The notes beneath the pieces are model-generated. The model saw only the letters and a program-made list of their open reading frames with translations. It was not told where the DNA came from and ran no database searches. The position numbers and the translations under genes are program-made. Shown here in pieces: positions 15,797 to 21,939 of a stretch of DNA of 23,709 nt; position 1 is the first letter of the stretch, and every line of letters begins with the position of its first letter. The stretch is from Tyzzerella sp. UBA1042 (lineage in GTDB: Bacteria; Bacillota; Clostridia; Lachnospirales; Anaerotignaceae): contig DCDZ01000048.1 of assembly GCA_002316675.1 (NCBI GenBank), positions 1-23,709 of the forward strand, given 5' to 3'.

Positions 15797-16339
15797 ATGG
15801 AATGGGAAAATGTTGTTGCAGGGCAGAGGGCTGATCCAGAGCAAATTAATAAAATAGGGAATCAAGTGTCAGCATACAAAGGCCTGCGCCTTGCGCGGCG
15901 CATCGTGCTGACCGAGGTGGTTTCGTCAATTACATTTGACACTGACGACGACGGGAATCCGTTGGATAGTAGGCTGGGTGGGGAACTATTGCTTAGCTCT
16001 GGAAGCAACGATTCCATAGGAAATGGCACGCAAGTTAATATGCAACTTAATGACATAAAGTCAAACAGTTATTGGTATAACGTTGCGTCTGCTGGCTCAA
16101 GCATGTACATAGGTTACATGGGTAATTTATTTTCCTTAAATGCAATTAGCATTTTTATATTAAATGGCGTAGCGGTTGCGAGGTCAACCATTACCTACAG
16201 ATACGCAGGTGGAGGTGGCGATGCCGTGCGCGGTGGCGGCATGACCATGCCCCAAACATCTATAAATAGCATTAGATTTTTCGTGGCGGTAGGCACCTTC
16301 CCTATCGGCACAGTCCTAGAATGGTGGGAAAGGGGGTAA
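15797..16339 (+). CDS. Tail tip / upper fibre protein
   Basis: 180 residues, MEWENVVAGQRADPEQINKI and so on. The start resembles fibre-attachment segments (WENVVAGQRADPEQINKIG), followed by Ser/Gly-rich beta-strand regions and an ending TFPIGTVLEWWERG. Such proteins link the hub to receptor-binding parts. AAGGAGGC lies before the ATG at 15797. The exact role is not recognisable from sequence; the assignment rests mainly on position between the hub and other fibre genes. Confidence 0.6.
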   Translation: MEWENVVAGQRADPEQINKIGNQVSAYKGLRLARRIVLTEVVSSITFDTDDDGNPLDSRLGGELLLSSGSNDSIGNGTQVNMQLNDIKSNSYWYNVASAGSSMYIGYMGNLFSLNAISIFILNGVAVARSTITYRYAGGGGDAVRGGGMTMPQTSINSIRFFVAVGTFPIGTVLEWWERG

Positions 16340-16343
16340 TCGC

Positions 16344-16451
16344 ATGAGAGTATACGACAACGGCATTTACCGAGACGCAACGCCCGAGGAAGAAGCGGAG
16401 TTGACAGCAATTCAAGAGGAAGTGATTGAGAATGAGCCTAACATGGGGTGA
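16344..16451 (+). CDS. Short tail-module ORF, 35 residues
   Basis: Reads MRVYDNGIYRDATPEEEAEL then TAIQEEVIENEPNMG. Short proteins with an NGIYRDxTPEEEAE motif are common in the fibre region of Clostridia phages, probably as chaperones or fibre parts; function unknown. AAGGGGGTAA lies just before the ATG at 16344. It starts 4 bases after the previous stop and overlaps the next gene by 20 bases, which shows compact packing and supports expression. Confidence 0.65.
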   Translation: MRVYDNGIYRDATPEEEAELTAIQEEVIENEPNMG

Positions 16452-16893
16452 TTTCCGCTGGGGGCTTGCCTATTGGGACGATGTTTATTTGCCTGATATG
16501 GTGACAGACCGCACCAAGGATGATGTTATAGCCCAAAACGAAAAAGGATTCTACAATGCAACCGATTTAAACAGAGTGGAAATTGCGGCAAAATACATAG
16601 CAAAGCTATTGACCGAAGCTGGATACCCTGTATCGGTTTCTACAAAAACCAATTGGTCTAAATCGGATTTTCCCACGGAAAATGAAATGCAGAGGTTTAT
16701 ACACAATATCCAGCTGCTACAAAATAAATTTTATCATTCTGAGGTGCAAACGCCAGCGTCTATGAAATGGATTAGCTACATTGAAGCGAATAACATTGAA
16801 CAAATTTTACTTTATATAGAAGAAATGCGAAGGAAAATGGTTGCGGCATATAGGTATTGCGGCACCATGGATTGTGGAGGTGATGTACTTTGA
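16432..16893 (+). CDS. Tail-module structural protein, unknown role
   Basis: 153 residues from ATG at 16432 (MSLTWGDFRWGLAYWDDVYL). A TTG at 16426 in the same frame is nearer AGAGGA (16415-16420) and would add two residues; I prefer the ATG. The segment MVTDRTKDDVIAQNEKGFYN, followed by NATDLNRVEIAAKYIAKLL, is typical of a Clostridia phage family found next to fibre genes. It is helical throughout and shows no enzyme motif. It overlaps both neighbours, the next by 4 bases. Confidence 0.65.
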   Translation: MSLTWGDFRWGLAYWDDVYLPDMVTDRTKDDVIAQNEKGFYNATDLNRVEIAAKYIAKLLTEAGYPVSVSTKTNWSKSDFPTENEMQRFIHNIQLLQNKFYHSEVQTPASMKWISYIEANNIEQILLYIEEMRRKMVAAYRYCGTMDCGGDVL

Positions 16894-17234
16894 AAAACTT
16901 TATTGATAGGGTTCCAGTAAATCCAAATCGGTATAAGATAACTGGCGAAAATAGCGCAATTACCTATGTCACTATTGAAAGAGAAGATAATGCCAGTGTA
17001 ATAGGAACGGCGTTGAACAGAGAAGCATTTATGGCTTTGCAGGGTATGGAGGCTTCCGATACAGTTTTCAATCCTGATGGGAGTATCACGGAAACGTACA
17101 GCACAGGAACGGTATTAACTAGCTTCTCTGCCAATGGCGATGTGGTTGAAAAATTTACAGCGAATAGCGGTCAAGTTATCACAAAAACAACAAAATTCAA
17201 TGCAAATGGAAGTATTAGCGAGGTGATTAGTTAA
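16890..17234 (+). CDS. Small fibre protein with short beta repeats
   Basis: 114 residues from a TTG start at 16890, preceded by a perfect GGAGGTGAT. Residues about 63-114 contain repeating strands of the form F-x-x-D/N-G-S-I-T-E/S-x-x-x: FNPDGSITETYSTG, FSANGDVVEKFTANSG, FNANGSISEVIS. This is like the beta-helix or beta-meander repeats of fibre proteins. It overlaps its neighbours by 4 bases (TTGA) and 1 base (TAATG), so the group is one translational unit. Confidence 0.65.
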   Translation: MKNFIDRVPVNPNRYKITGENSAITYVTIEREDNASVIGTALNREAFMALQGMEASDTVFNPDGSITETYSTGTVLTSFSANGDVVEKFTANSGQVITKTTKFNANGSISEVIS

Positions 17235-18292
17235 TGGGATTATGGGGATTTGGTAAAAAGGTTTTAAATGATACAATTGGAAAATCCTATATGCAACCAC
17301 TAGACAGGCTAATATCAGCTAAGTTACTTTGCAGGGGTTTCGAGGGCAATACATTTACAATAACGCACAATTCAGGTGCATACCCGCCCGTCTTCTACGA
17401 ATTGACTGCTAACGATATGAACGTCGGTCAGTACAAGGCTGTGATTATACCACTACCCCTCGGTGCCTACACCGTAAAAGTTGATGTCGGTGGTACCATA
17501 ATTAATGCTACCGCGAACTTATCTGCTATGGGTGTTACATATACGTTAACCTACTCAACTTACGAAGCCATTGGCACGTTCTACTCAAACGGTTCGTTCA
17601 CCGTTCCAGCAGGTGTTACGCAGATATGGGTAACAGCAATAGGCGGCGGAGGTGCAGGAGGTATCGGCGGACACGCAGATCCAGGGAACGGCGGCGGAGG
17701 TGGAGGTGGCGGCGCAGGCTCTTTTATCCTTCAGCAACCCTATAATGTAACTGCTGGTTCAACTCATGCCATAACCGTTGGTAAGGGTGGTGCAACCAAC
17801 TCGGCCGATGGTTTTCCTGGTGGTTCAACGTCTGTGGGTAGCCTAGTGACACTATCAGGCGGCGCAGGCGGCAGCATGGGTTTGGCGGGTATATCTGGGG
17901 GCGACTACGGCGGATACGGCGGCGCAGGCGGAGGTGCAGGCGGCGCAGGAGGTAAGGGAGGCAACTCTGCAAGCACTGCTTCGGGCGGTGCTAACGGCTC
18001 TGCTGCCAGCGGGGCTGGTGGTGGCTCAGGTGGTACAGGAGACGGCGGCGGTGGCGGCGGCGGTGGTGCTGCGGGAATCACATCAGCAGGTGCGCGTTCA
18101 GGCGGTGGACGTGGTGGCGATGGCGGCAACGGTGAGCGTTACACTTCCGCAGGCGCAGGCGGACACGGTGGCGCTTACGGAGCTGGCGGAGGTGGCGGTG
18201 GAGGTGCAGGGTGGAGATACCAAAGCTACGGAAACAGTGGAGGTGGCTCTGACGGCTTTGTTCGCATCTTTAAAGGTATTGTAGTAAGCTAA
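17234..18292 (+). CDS. Glycine-rich receptor-binding adhesin
   Basis: 352 residues. Residues 1-115 are an ordinary globular part with an Ig- or jelly-roll-like stretch (YPPVFYELTANDMNVGQYKA, GAYTVKVDVGGTIINATANL). Residues about 118-140 (FTVPAGVTQIWVTAIGGGGA) start a glycine-rich domain as in phage and surface adhesins whose TVPAGVT-WVTAIG motif leads into Gly-rich repeats. Residues 135-345 are mainly Gly with GG, GA and GGAGG runs interrupted by short non-Gly loops. Such polyglycine-rich domains form adhesin tips (for example S16 gp38), in which the loops bind the receptor; the likeness is by eye. This coding region is much more GC-rich than its neighbours because of GGN codons. The start overlaps the previous stop (TAATG). 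Confidence 0.75.
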   Translation: MGLWGFGKKVLNDTIGKSYMQPLDRLISAKLLCRGFEGNTFTITHNSGAYPPVFYELTANDMNVGQYKAVIIPLPLGAYTVKVDVGGTIINATANLSAMGVTYTLTYSTYEAIGTFYSNGSFTVPAGVTQIWVTAIGGGGAGGIGGHADPGNGGGGGGGGAGSFILQQPYNVTAGSTHAITVGKGGATNSADGFPGGSTSVGSLVTLSGGAGGSMGLAGISGGDYGGYGGAGGGAGGAGGKGGNSASTASGGANGSAASGAGGGSGGTGDGGGGGGGGAAGITSAGARSGGGRGGDGGNGERYTSAGAGGHGGAYGAGGGGGGGAGWRYQSYGNSGGGSDGFVRIFKGIVVS

Positions 18293-18311
18293 TTTCGGAG
18301 GTGATTTATAT

Positions 18312-18647
18312 ATGAGATATGCTATGATTATGTTAGAAAGAGTTATAGACACTATTGAAGCAGATGAACCGCCTCAGTGGGGGCCTAGCCCTGAGGGTGA
18401 TGAGGTAACTGCTGTGGGATGCGACGAAACAATTCATATTGGTATGCTGTACGTTGGCGGTGTATTTGTTGATCCAGAAGTGCCTAAGCCTGATCCACCC
18501 AAACCCTACAGTCCCACAACGGCAGAACTTGCCATCATGGAAACGCAGGCAACAATCTATGAAGAAATGACCGCAAGTGCGCTTGCTTCTGCCGAGGCAA
18601 CAGCGGAGATTTATGAAGCTATTTTATTGATGGGAGGTAATGCATAA
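18312..18647 (+). CDS. Small tail-fibre-associated protein
   Basis: 111 residues, MRYAMIMLERVIDTIEADEP and so on. The N-terminal part is globular, with a Pro-rich linker (VDPEVPKPDPPKPYSPTTA) near residue 52-72, then an Ala-rich helix (ASALASAEATAEIYEAILLM) at the end. The Pro-rich hinge and alpha-helix are like fibre chaperone-type or hinge proteins. GGAGGTGAT is upstream of the ATG at 18312. It overlaps the next gene by one base (TAATG). Confidence 0.55.
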   Translation: MRYAMIMLERVIDTIEADEPPQWGPSPEGDEVTAVGCDETIHIGMLYVGGVFVDPEVPKPDPPKPYSPTTAELAIMETQATIYEEMTASALASAEATAEIYEAILLMGGNA

Positions 18648-18805
18648 TGGGCGAAACGTACTTTATGTTGGTTATTAATCAGAAGCGAACGTGTGATGCT
18701 ACAAACACAGAGGTGAAACCAGTACCGTCTACTTGGAGGGCAGAAGTAGAAACCCTATTGGATGCAAGGGGGTACGACCTGAACGGGTATCGATTGGATA
18801 AATGA
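18647..18805 (+). CDS. Small phage protein, CD1375-like
   Basis: 52 residues, MGETYFMLVINQKRTCDATN, then VPSTWRAEVETLLDARGYDL. The pattern of a short strand, KRT, and a following VP-x-x-R-AEVE-x-LLD helix recalls CD1375 family small proteins that precede holin genes in Clostridia phages; this is a by-eye likeness and this copy is longer. ATG overlaps the previous stop by one base. A terminator follows within 2 bases of its stop, so it closes the tail transcription unit. Confidence 0.6.
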   Translation: MGETYFMLVINQKRTCDATNTEVKPVPSTWRAEVETLLDARGYDLNGYRLDK

Positions 18806-18806
18806 T

Positions 18807-18827
18807 AAGGCCGAAAGGTCTTTTTTT
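18807..18827 (+). terminator. Intrinsic terminator between tail and lysis modules
   Basis: AAGGCC (18807-18812) pairs with GGTCTT (18817-18822) around a GAAA tetraloop (18813-18816), one G-T wobble, followed by T7. The short stem makes it weaker than the others, so it may be leaky and lower rather than stop expression of the lysis genes, whose first ATG is only 20 bases on. Confidence 0.7.
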
Positions 18828-18846
18828 ATTGTAAAGGGGTGGATGC

Positions 18847-19158
18847 ATGGATGCAGTAATTTTGGGTTTAATGCAAGCTGTAGTTACATCAATGGGGATT
18901 TGGTATCTTCAACGCAAATTAGCAAAAAGGGATGATGCCGCCGAAAGACGGGAAAAAGAAAGAGAAGATATGGAGTATAACCTCTTAACGGCGGTAAATG
19001 CTTCTATCGCCTTGGGCGAAGCCACTGCCAAAGCAGTTCAACGGATTCCTGATGCGCATTGCAATGGAGATATGACGGCAGCTTTAAGCTATACCACAAC
19101 GGTAAAGCATGATTTGAAAAACTTCCTTAATCGGAAGGCGGTGGAGAAAATTGTCTGA
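18847..19158 (+). CDS. Small membrane-associated protein of the lysis module
   Basis: 103 residues. Residues 3-21 are hydrophobic (VILGLMQAVVTSMGIWYL), followed by a charged coiled coil (KLAKRDDAAERREKEREDME) and a conserved C-terminal stretch NASIALGEATAKAVQRIPDA. This sequence is common just upstream of holins in Clostridia phages. The N-terminal segment resembles BhlA/UviB-type holin-like proteins. GGGGTGG lies before the ATG at 18847; two other ATGs here are out of frame. The next gene overlaps by 8 bases. Confidence 0.65.
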   Translation: MDAVILGLMQAVVTSMGIWYLQRKLAKRDDAAERREKEREDMEYNLLTAVNASIALGEATAKAVQRIPDAHCNGDMTAALSYTTTVKHDLKNFLNRKAVEKIV

Positions 19159-19453
19159 GACAAAAAGACGGAGGCCGCGGCGCATTGAGTTTTCTAAGCG
19201 TATCATGGTCATGGAAATGGCCCTGCTGTGGGTGAATACCGTGGGTGTAATCGGGCTTGCGTATTACAGCGTTTTCCGCGGCTCAGATTCAGCGTTCCCG
19301 TGGCTCACGGCAATGGTATCACTGCCTTGGGCGGCATGGGGCGTAAGTAAAACAGGTTACACAATGAAAAGCATGAGAGAGAATACGTCAGGCGGGGTCG
19401 TGTATGATTCCGTCGTATCCAGAGAGGGGAATAACAATGATGTGGCTGGTTGA
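19151..19453 (+). CDS. Two-segment membrane protein, holin-like
   Basis: 100 residues from a TTG start at 19151, preceded by GGCGGTGGAG. A basic N-terminus (KRRRPRR) is followed by membrane segments at about 20-42 (VMEMALLWVNTVGVIGLAYY) and 48-66 (FPWLTAMVSLPWAAWGV), then a polar tail. That is a normal topology for a small holin or antiholin. No family recognised with certainty. It overlaps its predecessor by 8 bases and the next gene by 17, so the three membrane genes are co-translated. Confidence 0.6.
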   Translation: MSETKRRRPRRIEFSKRIMVMEMALLWVNTVGVIGLAYYSVFRGSDSAFPWLTAMVSLPWAAWGVSKTGYTMKSMRENTSGGVVYDSVVSREGNNNDVAG

Positions 19454-19790
19454 AAATTGGTTTATCGCAGTTGCAATATTAGCAGGCTGTGCGGTGGCTG
19501 CTGTAGCCATTTATCGCTTCTATGGGCTTCCGTCGGCGAAGCAGATAGAAACAATCAAGGAATGGCTGTTGTACGCCTGTATGGAAGCTGAGAAGGAATT
19601 AGGCAATGGTACGGGGCAGCTTAAACTAAGGTATGTTTACGATTTATTTATCACGCGATTCCCGGGTGTGACCAGAATGGTTTCATTTAATATGTTTTCC
19701 GTTTGGGTTGATGCTGCACTGGAAGAAATGCGAATGATGTTGACACAGAATAAAGCGATTCGGGAAATTGTAAAGGGGGATGCGGCATGA
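19437..19790 (+). CDS. Phage holin, LLH family
   Basis: 117 residues from ATG at 19437, about 6 bases after AGAGAGGGGA; the frame is open upstream but that part lies in the previous gene without its own site. One membrane segment at about residues 8-27 (WFIAVAILAGCAVAAVAIYR), then a helical soluble part: GLPSAKQIETIKEWLLYACM, AEKELGNGTGQLKLRYVYDL. This agrees with the LLH holin family (Phage_holin_6_1), which forms the membrane holes that release or activate the endolysin. It overlaps the next gene by 4 bases (ATGA). Confidence 0.82.
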   Translation: MMWLVENWFIAVAILAGCAVAAVAIYRFYGLPSAKQIETIKEWLLYACMEAEKELGNGTGQLKLRYVYDLFITRFPGVTRMVSFNMFSVWVDAALEEMRMMLTQNKAIREIVKGDAA

Positions 19791-20050
19791 GTAAGTATAG
19801 AAAAAAACCGGTTGTGATTGAGGCGTTTAGATTTCAGATTGATGATTCGGCGCCAGACTGGTTTATGGACAGGGTAACAAGCAATATTATAGTTACCCAC
19901 AAAGATGGAACGTGCGATATTAATACTTTAGAGGGCATAATGACTTCCAACAAAGGAGACTACATCATATTAGGCGTTAAGGGTGAAGTTTATCCCTGCA
20001 AACCAGATATTTTTGAGGCTACATATGATAAGGTTGGTGATTTATCATGA
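19787..20050 (+). CDS. Phage PGDYG-domain-like protein
   Basis: 87 residues, MSKYRKKPVVIEAFRFQIDD, with NKGDYIILGVKGEVYPCKPD in the second half. This is a small protein widespread in phages, with a [PxGD]Y-I-x-G-x-x-GE-x-YPCKPDIF signature that I associate with the PGDYG domain. Function unknown. It is often encoded near lysis or replication genes. It overlaps the holin by 4 bases and the endolysin by 4 bases (ATGA). Confidence 0.75.
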   Translation: MSKYRKKPVVIEAFRFQIDDSAPDWFMDRVTSNIIVTHKDGTCDINTLEGIMTSNKGDYIILGVKGEVYPCKPDIFEATYDKVGDLS

Positions 20051-20655
20051 AATTAACTAACATCGGTCTGGTTGCATTCGTCAAGACCAAGCTGGGTACG
20101 CCGTATGTTTATGGTGCCAAGGGGCAGGTTCTGACGCAGGCGAATTTCAACTACCTGCAGGAAAAATACAGAAAGTACGTCCCGAATTCTGACGAATCCA
20201 AAATAGGTAAAGTGTGCGTGGACTGCTCCGGCTTAATCAGTTGGTACACAGGCAAAATAAAAGGCTCTAGTCAGTTTGCCGCAGAAAGCAAGTTGCAGCC
20301 TATCAATACTATATCCCTTGCGCCTATCGGTGCGGCTGTGTGGCGACAGGGACACATTGGGGTATATATTGGCAACGGTGAAATTATCGAAGCCAGAGGA
20401 AGCCAATTTGGCACCGTACGGACAAAGGTAGGGCAGAGGGATTTCACACATTGGTTCTTGTTAAATGATATTGAGTATGTAGAGGAGGAAACGGAAATGG
20501 TTGAAAAAGGCAAAATTATCGTGGACGGCGAGGAACAGGTTGTTGAAATGATCCGTAAGGACGGCGTTACATATGTCAAGACCAGAGACATTGCCAATGT
20601 GCTGGGGCTGAAAGTCGGGAATAAGGGCAGCGTGCCGACATTGGATAGGAAGTAA
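20047..20655 (+). CDS. NlpC/P60 endolysin with C-terminal stalk-like domain
   Basis: 202 residues. Residues 5-145 form an NlpC/P60 cysteine peptidase: GTPYVYGAKGQ, catalytic C60 in VDCSGLIS, H103 in QGHIGVYIG, and E115 in EIIEARGSQFG as the likely third residue. Such enzymes cut the peptide part of peptidoglycan. A linker (EEETEMVEKG) leads to residues about 154-202, IIVDGEEQVVEMIRKDGVTY then VKTRDIANVLG, which resembles half of a stalk (Cu amine oxidase N-like) repeat and probably binds the wall. No signal peptide is seen, so it needs the holin. It starts inside the previous stop (ATGA). The terminator 28 bases downstream closes the late operon. Confidence 0.9.
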   Translation: MKLTNIGLVAFVKTKLGTPYVYGAKGQVLTQANFNYLQEKYRKYVPNSDESKIGKVCVDCSGLISWYTGKIKGSSQFAAESKLQPINTISLAPIGAAVWRQGHIGVYIGNGEIIEARGSQFGTVRTKVGQRDFTHWFLLNDIEYVEEETEMVEKGKIIVDGEEQVVEMIRKDGVTYVKTRDIANVLGLKVGNKGSVPTLDRK

Positions 20656-20683
20656 CCATGTGAAATTCGATGCGGTTAGATGG

Positions 20684-20710
20684 GGTGGCGTAAAAGCCAC
20701 CTCTTTTTTT
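20684..20710 (+). terminator. Terminator at the end of the late operon
   Basis: GGTGGC (20684-20689) pairs with GCCACC (20696-20701), loop of 6, followed by TCTTTTTTTT. It is 28 bases after the endolysin stop. Confidence 0.85.
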
Positions 20711-20959
20711 ATTGCCTAAAACTGAATTAACTAAACCGAAAACTTAGAGAAATACTTAGAATTATAATGAAATTAGTTGGAAAATGCGATACCTTTTTTT
20801 TGATGTGCCTTTCAGCGTGTTATATTTATGTTACTAACGCAAACGCACACATATGCACGTAAATGCACGCAGAAGTACGCAGAAAACACTAGAAAATTTG
20901 CCAAAAAGTGCAATTTTACCACAATTTGTGTTGAATTCCAGAAAAAAGGGTGATAGTAT
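20711..20959. other. AT-rich intergenic stretch with repeats, right end of the phage
   Basis: About 250 bases without a convincing gene. It holds two CTTAGA copies 12 bases apart (20743, 20755), a TATAAT at 20763-20768 without a good -35 box, a weak promoter-like pair TTGATG (20800-20805) and TATATT (20821-20826) with only 15 bases between them, a 10-bp repeat array (20841-20880) and one arm of a 14-bp inverted repeat (20883-20896). The 77-residue ORF starts at 20960. Confidence 0.5.
20841..20880. repeat. Four-unit 10-bp repeat array
   Basis: AAACGCACAC, ATATGCACGT, AAATGCACGC and AGAAGTACGC stand head to tail; before them a partial ACGC ends at 20840. The common core is GCACGC with purines before it, period exactly 10, close to one helical turn. 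Looks like an iteron or multiple protein-binding site. Confidence 0.6.
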
Positions 20960-21193
20960 ATGGATATAGATAGGAAAACCGAACTAAATGAAGGAATTGA
21001 GAACGAAAAGAAAGAGAACGAACCGAAAGAAAGTGAATCAAATAAGGGGGATGAGAATATGGCTGCTATTACAAACAGGAATTTTATCTATCAGGTTTCC
21101 ACATCTAAGGATAAGAAAGAAGCAGTTGTTAGCAAAGAAGCACTTGACAGTGCAAAAAAAGTTTTGAATAAATATAAGGTTACCAAAAAGTAA
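20960..21193 (+). CDS. Small charged protein upstream of the acetyltransferase
   Basis: 77 residues from ATG at 20960, after GGGTGAT. Residues 1-33 are very charged and low-complexity (ELNEGIENEKKENEPKESES). Residues 34-77 (MAAITNRNFIYQVSTSKDKK and KEALDSAKKVLNKYKVTKK) look like a folded small protein. A second start at 21059 has AAGGGGG 8 bases upstream and would give just these 44 residues; both may be used. The GNAT gene begins one base after the stop, so they are coupled. By position it could be the antitoxin of a GNAT toxin, but it does not look like the usual ribbon-helix-helix antitoxin. I recognise no family. Confidence 0.6.
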   Translation: MDIDRKTELNEGIENEKKENEPKESESNKGDENMAAITNRNFIYQVSTSKDKKEAVVSKEALDSAKKVLNKYKVTKK

Positions 21194-21194
21194 A

Positions 21195-21707
21195 ATGGGC
21201 GTCAATGAAATTGTTCAAATAGAAGGTTCTCATTCAAGTAAATGCTGGGCGTTTAATGTAAATCCCCATAAATGCCACAATCCAAACTACTTTGAAAATT
21301 ATTTGAAATTCAACGCTTTAAATGATGTTACAGATGGGATGGGAACTACCTATTTGTTTTTAAAGGATGATAATTTAAGAGGCTATGTTACACTCAGAGC
21401 TTCATCGCTGATTAAAAAAATTGAAGGTGTGAATTACGGTTATCCGGCGATTGAGATTTCTGTATTGGCCGTGGACAAACAGCATGAGGGTAACGGAGTG
21501 GGCACTGACATGTTGGACTTCGTTTTCGTTATAACACAGGAGATTAAAGCTTCCATTGGAATTCAATATGTCTTGCTATGCGCAGAGCCTATGGCAGTTG
21601 AATTTTATAAAAAATCAAAATTTAATTTTCAGGAACTTAGGGACATTGAAGATATTCCCAGAGAATATGAAAATGTGAACAGTATAGCAATGTATGTCAA
21701 ACTTTAA
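21195..21707 (+). CDS. GNAT family N-acetyltransferase
   Basis: 170 residues. The GNAT core is visible: strand LRGYVTLRAS (61-70), motif A strand PAIEISVLAVD (84-94) followed by Q96-HEGNGVG103, the Q-x-x-G-x-G acetyl-CoA pyrophosphate loop, a helix, YVLLCAE (125-131), and AVEFYKKSKF (134-143) as motif B. The N-terminal part (HNPNYFENYLKFNALNDVTD) resembles TacT/AtaT-type toxin GNATs, which acetylate aminoacyl-tRNA; this likeness is by eye. Start at 21195, one base after the upstream small gene, without much of its own ribosome site, so coupled to it. A terminator overlaps its stop. It lies beyond the lysis module, where prophages carry cargo genes. It could instead modify a metabolite or protein. 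Confidence 0.82.
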   Translation: MGVNEIVQIEGSHSSKCWAFNVNPHKCHNPNYFENYLKFNALNDVTDGMGTTYLFLKDDNLRGYVTLRASSLIKKIEGVNYGYPAIEISVLAVDKQHEGNGVGTDMLDFVFVITQEIKASIGIQYVLLCAEPMAVEFYKKSKFNFQELRDIEDIPREYENVNSIAMYVKL

Positions 21708-21740
21708 AGAGACGTCTGACCAATAAAGGCGTCTCTTTTT
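21706..21740 (+). terminator. Terminator of the acetyltransferase operon
   Basis: AAAGAGACG (21706-21714) pairs perfectly with CGTCTCTTT (21730-21738), 15-base loop, with T continuing to 21740. It begins inside the stop codon of the GNAT gene. Confidence 0.87.
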
Positions 21741-21760
21741 ATAGCTTTCAGGAGGCCCCC

Positions 21761-21907
21761 ATGATCTCAATCAAACGTGCCACAACCATCATAACCGAAA
21801 AAGACGAAACCAAGCGCAACGAAATGGTGGACAACCTTTCCGAAGAAGATGCAAAGTATCTCCTTAAGCAATGCTTGGTCGTCATGCGTGGCAAAGAGAA
21901 TAAATGA
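21761..21907 (+). CDS. Hypothetical 48-residue protein
   Basis: MISIKRATTIITEKDETKRN, then MVDNLSEEDAKYLLKQCLVV and a short charged end. AGGAGG (21750-21755) lies 5 bases before the ATG. The NLSEEDAKYLL helix is like small proteins at the ends of Clostridia prophages; I know no function for them. It lies between two terminators, so its promoter would have to lie in the 20 bases before the gene or it depends on read-through. Confidence 0.6.
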   Translation: MISIKRATTIITEKDETKRNEMVDNLSEEDAKYLLKQCLVVMRGKENK

Positions 21908-21910
21908 GAT

Positions 21911-21937
21911 AGCCCCCGAATGGGGGCTGTTTTTGTT
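21911..21937 (+). terminator. Terminator after the 48-residue ORF
   Basis: AGCCCCC (21911-21917) pairs perfectly with GGGGGCT (21922-21928), loop GAAT, then GTTTTTGTT. It is 3 bases after the stop codon. Confidence 0.85.
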
Positions 21938-21939
21938 CG

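Noticed and set aside
17905..18129. Open frame on the minus strand rich in Pro and Ala, opposite the glycine-rich adhesin
   Set aside because: It is the complement of the GGN-rich repeats (GGN read backwards gives Pro and Ala codons) and has no ribosome site.
17640..18250. Repeat-rich GGCGG region considered as a CRISPR or tandem DNA repeat
   Set aside because: The repetition is explained by glycine codons in an open reading frame; there are no regular spacers.
20841..20880. 10-bp repeats considered as a CRISPR array
   Set aside because: Units are too short and adjacent without spacers, and no cas gene is present.
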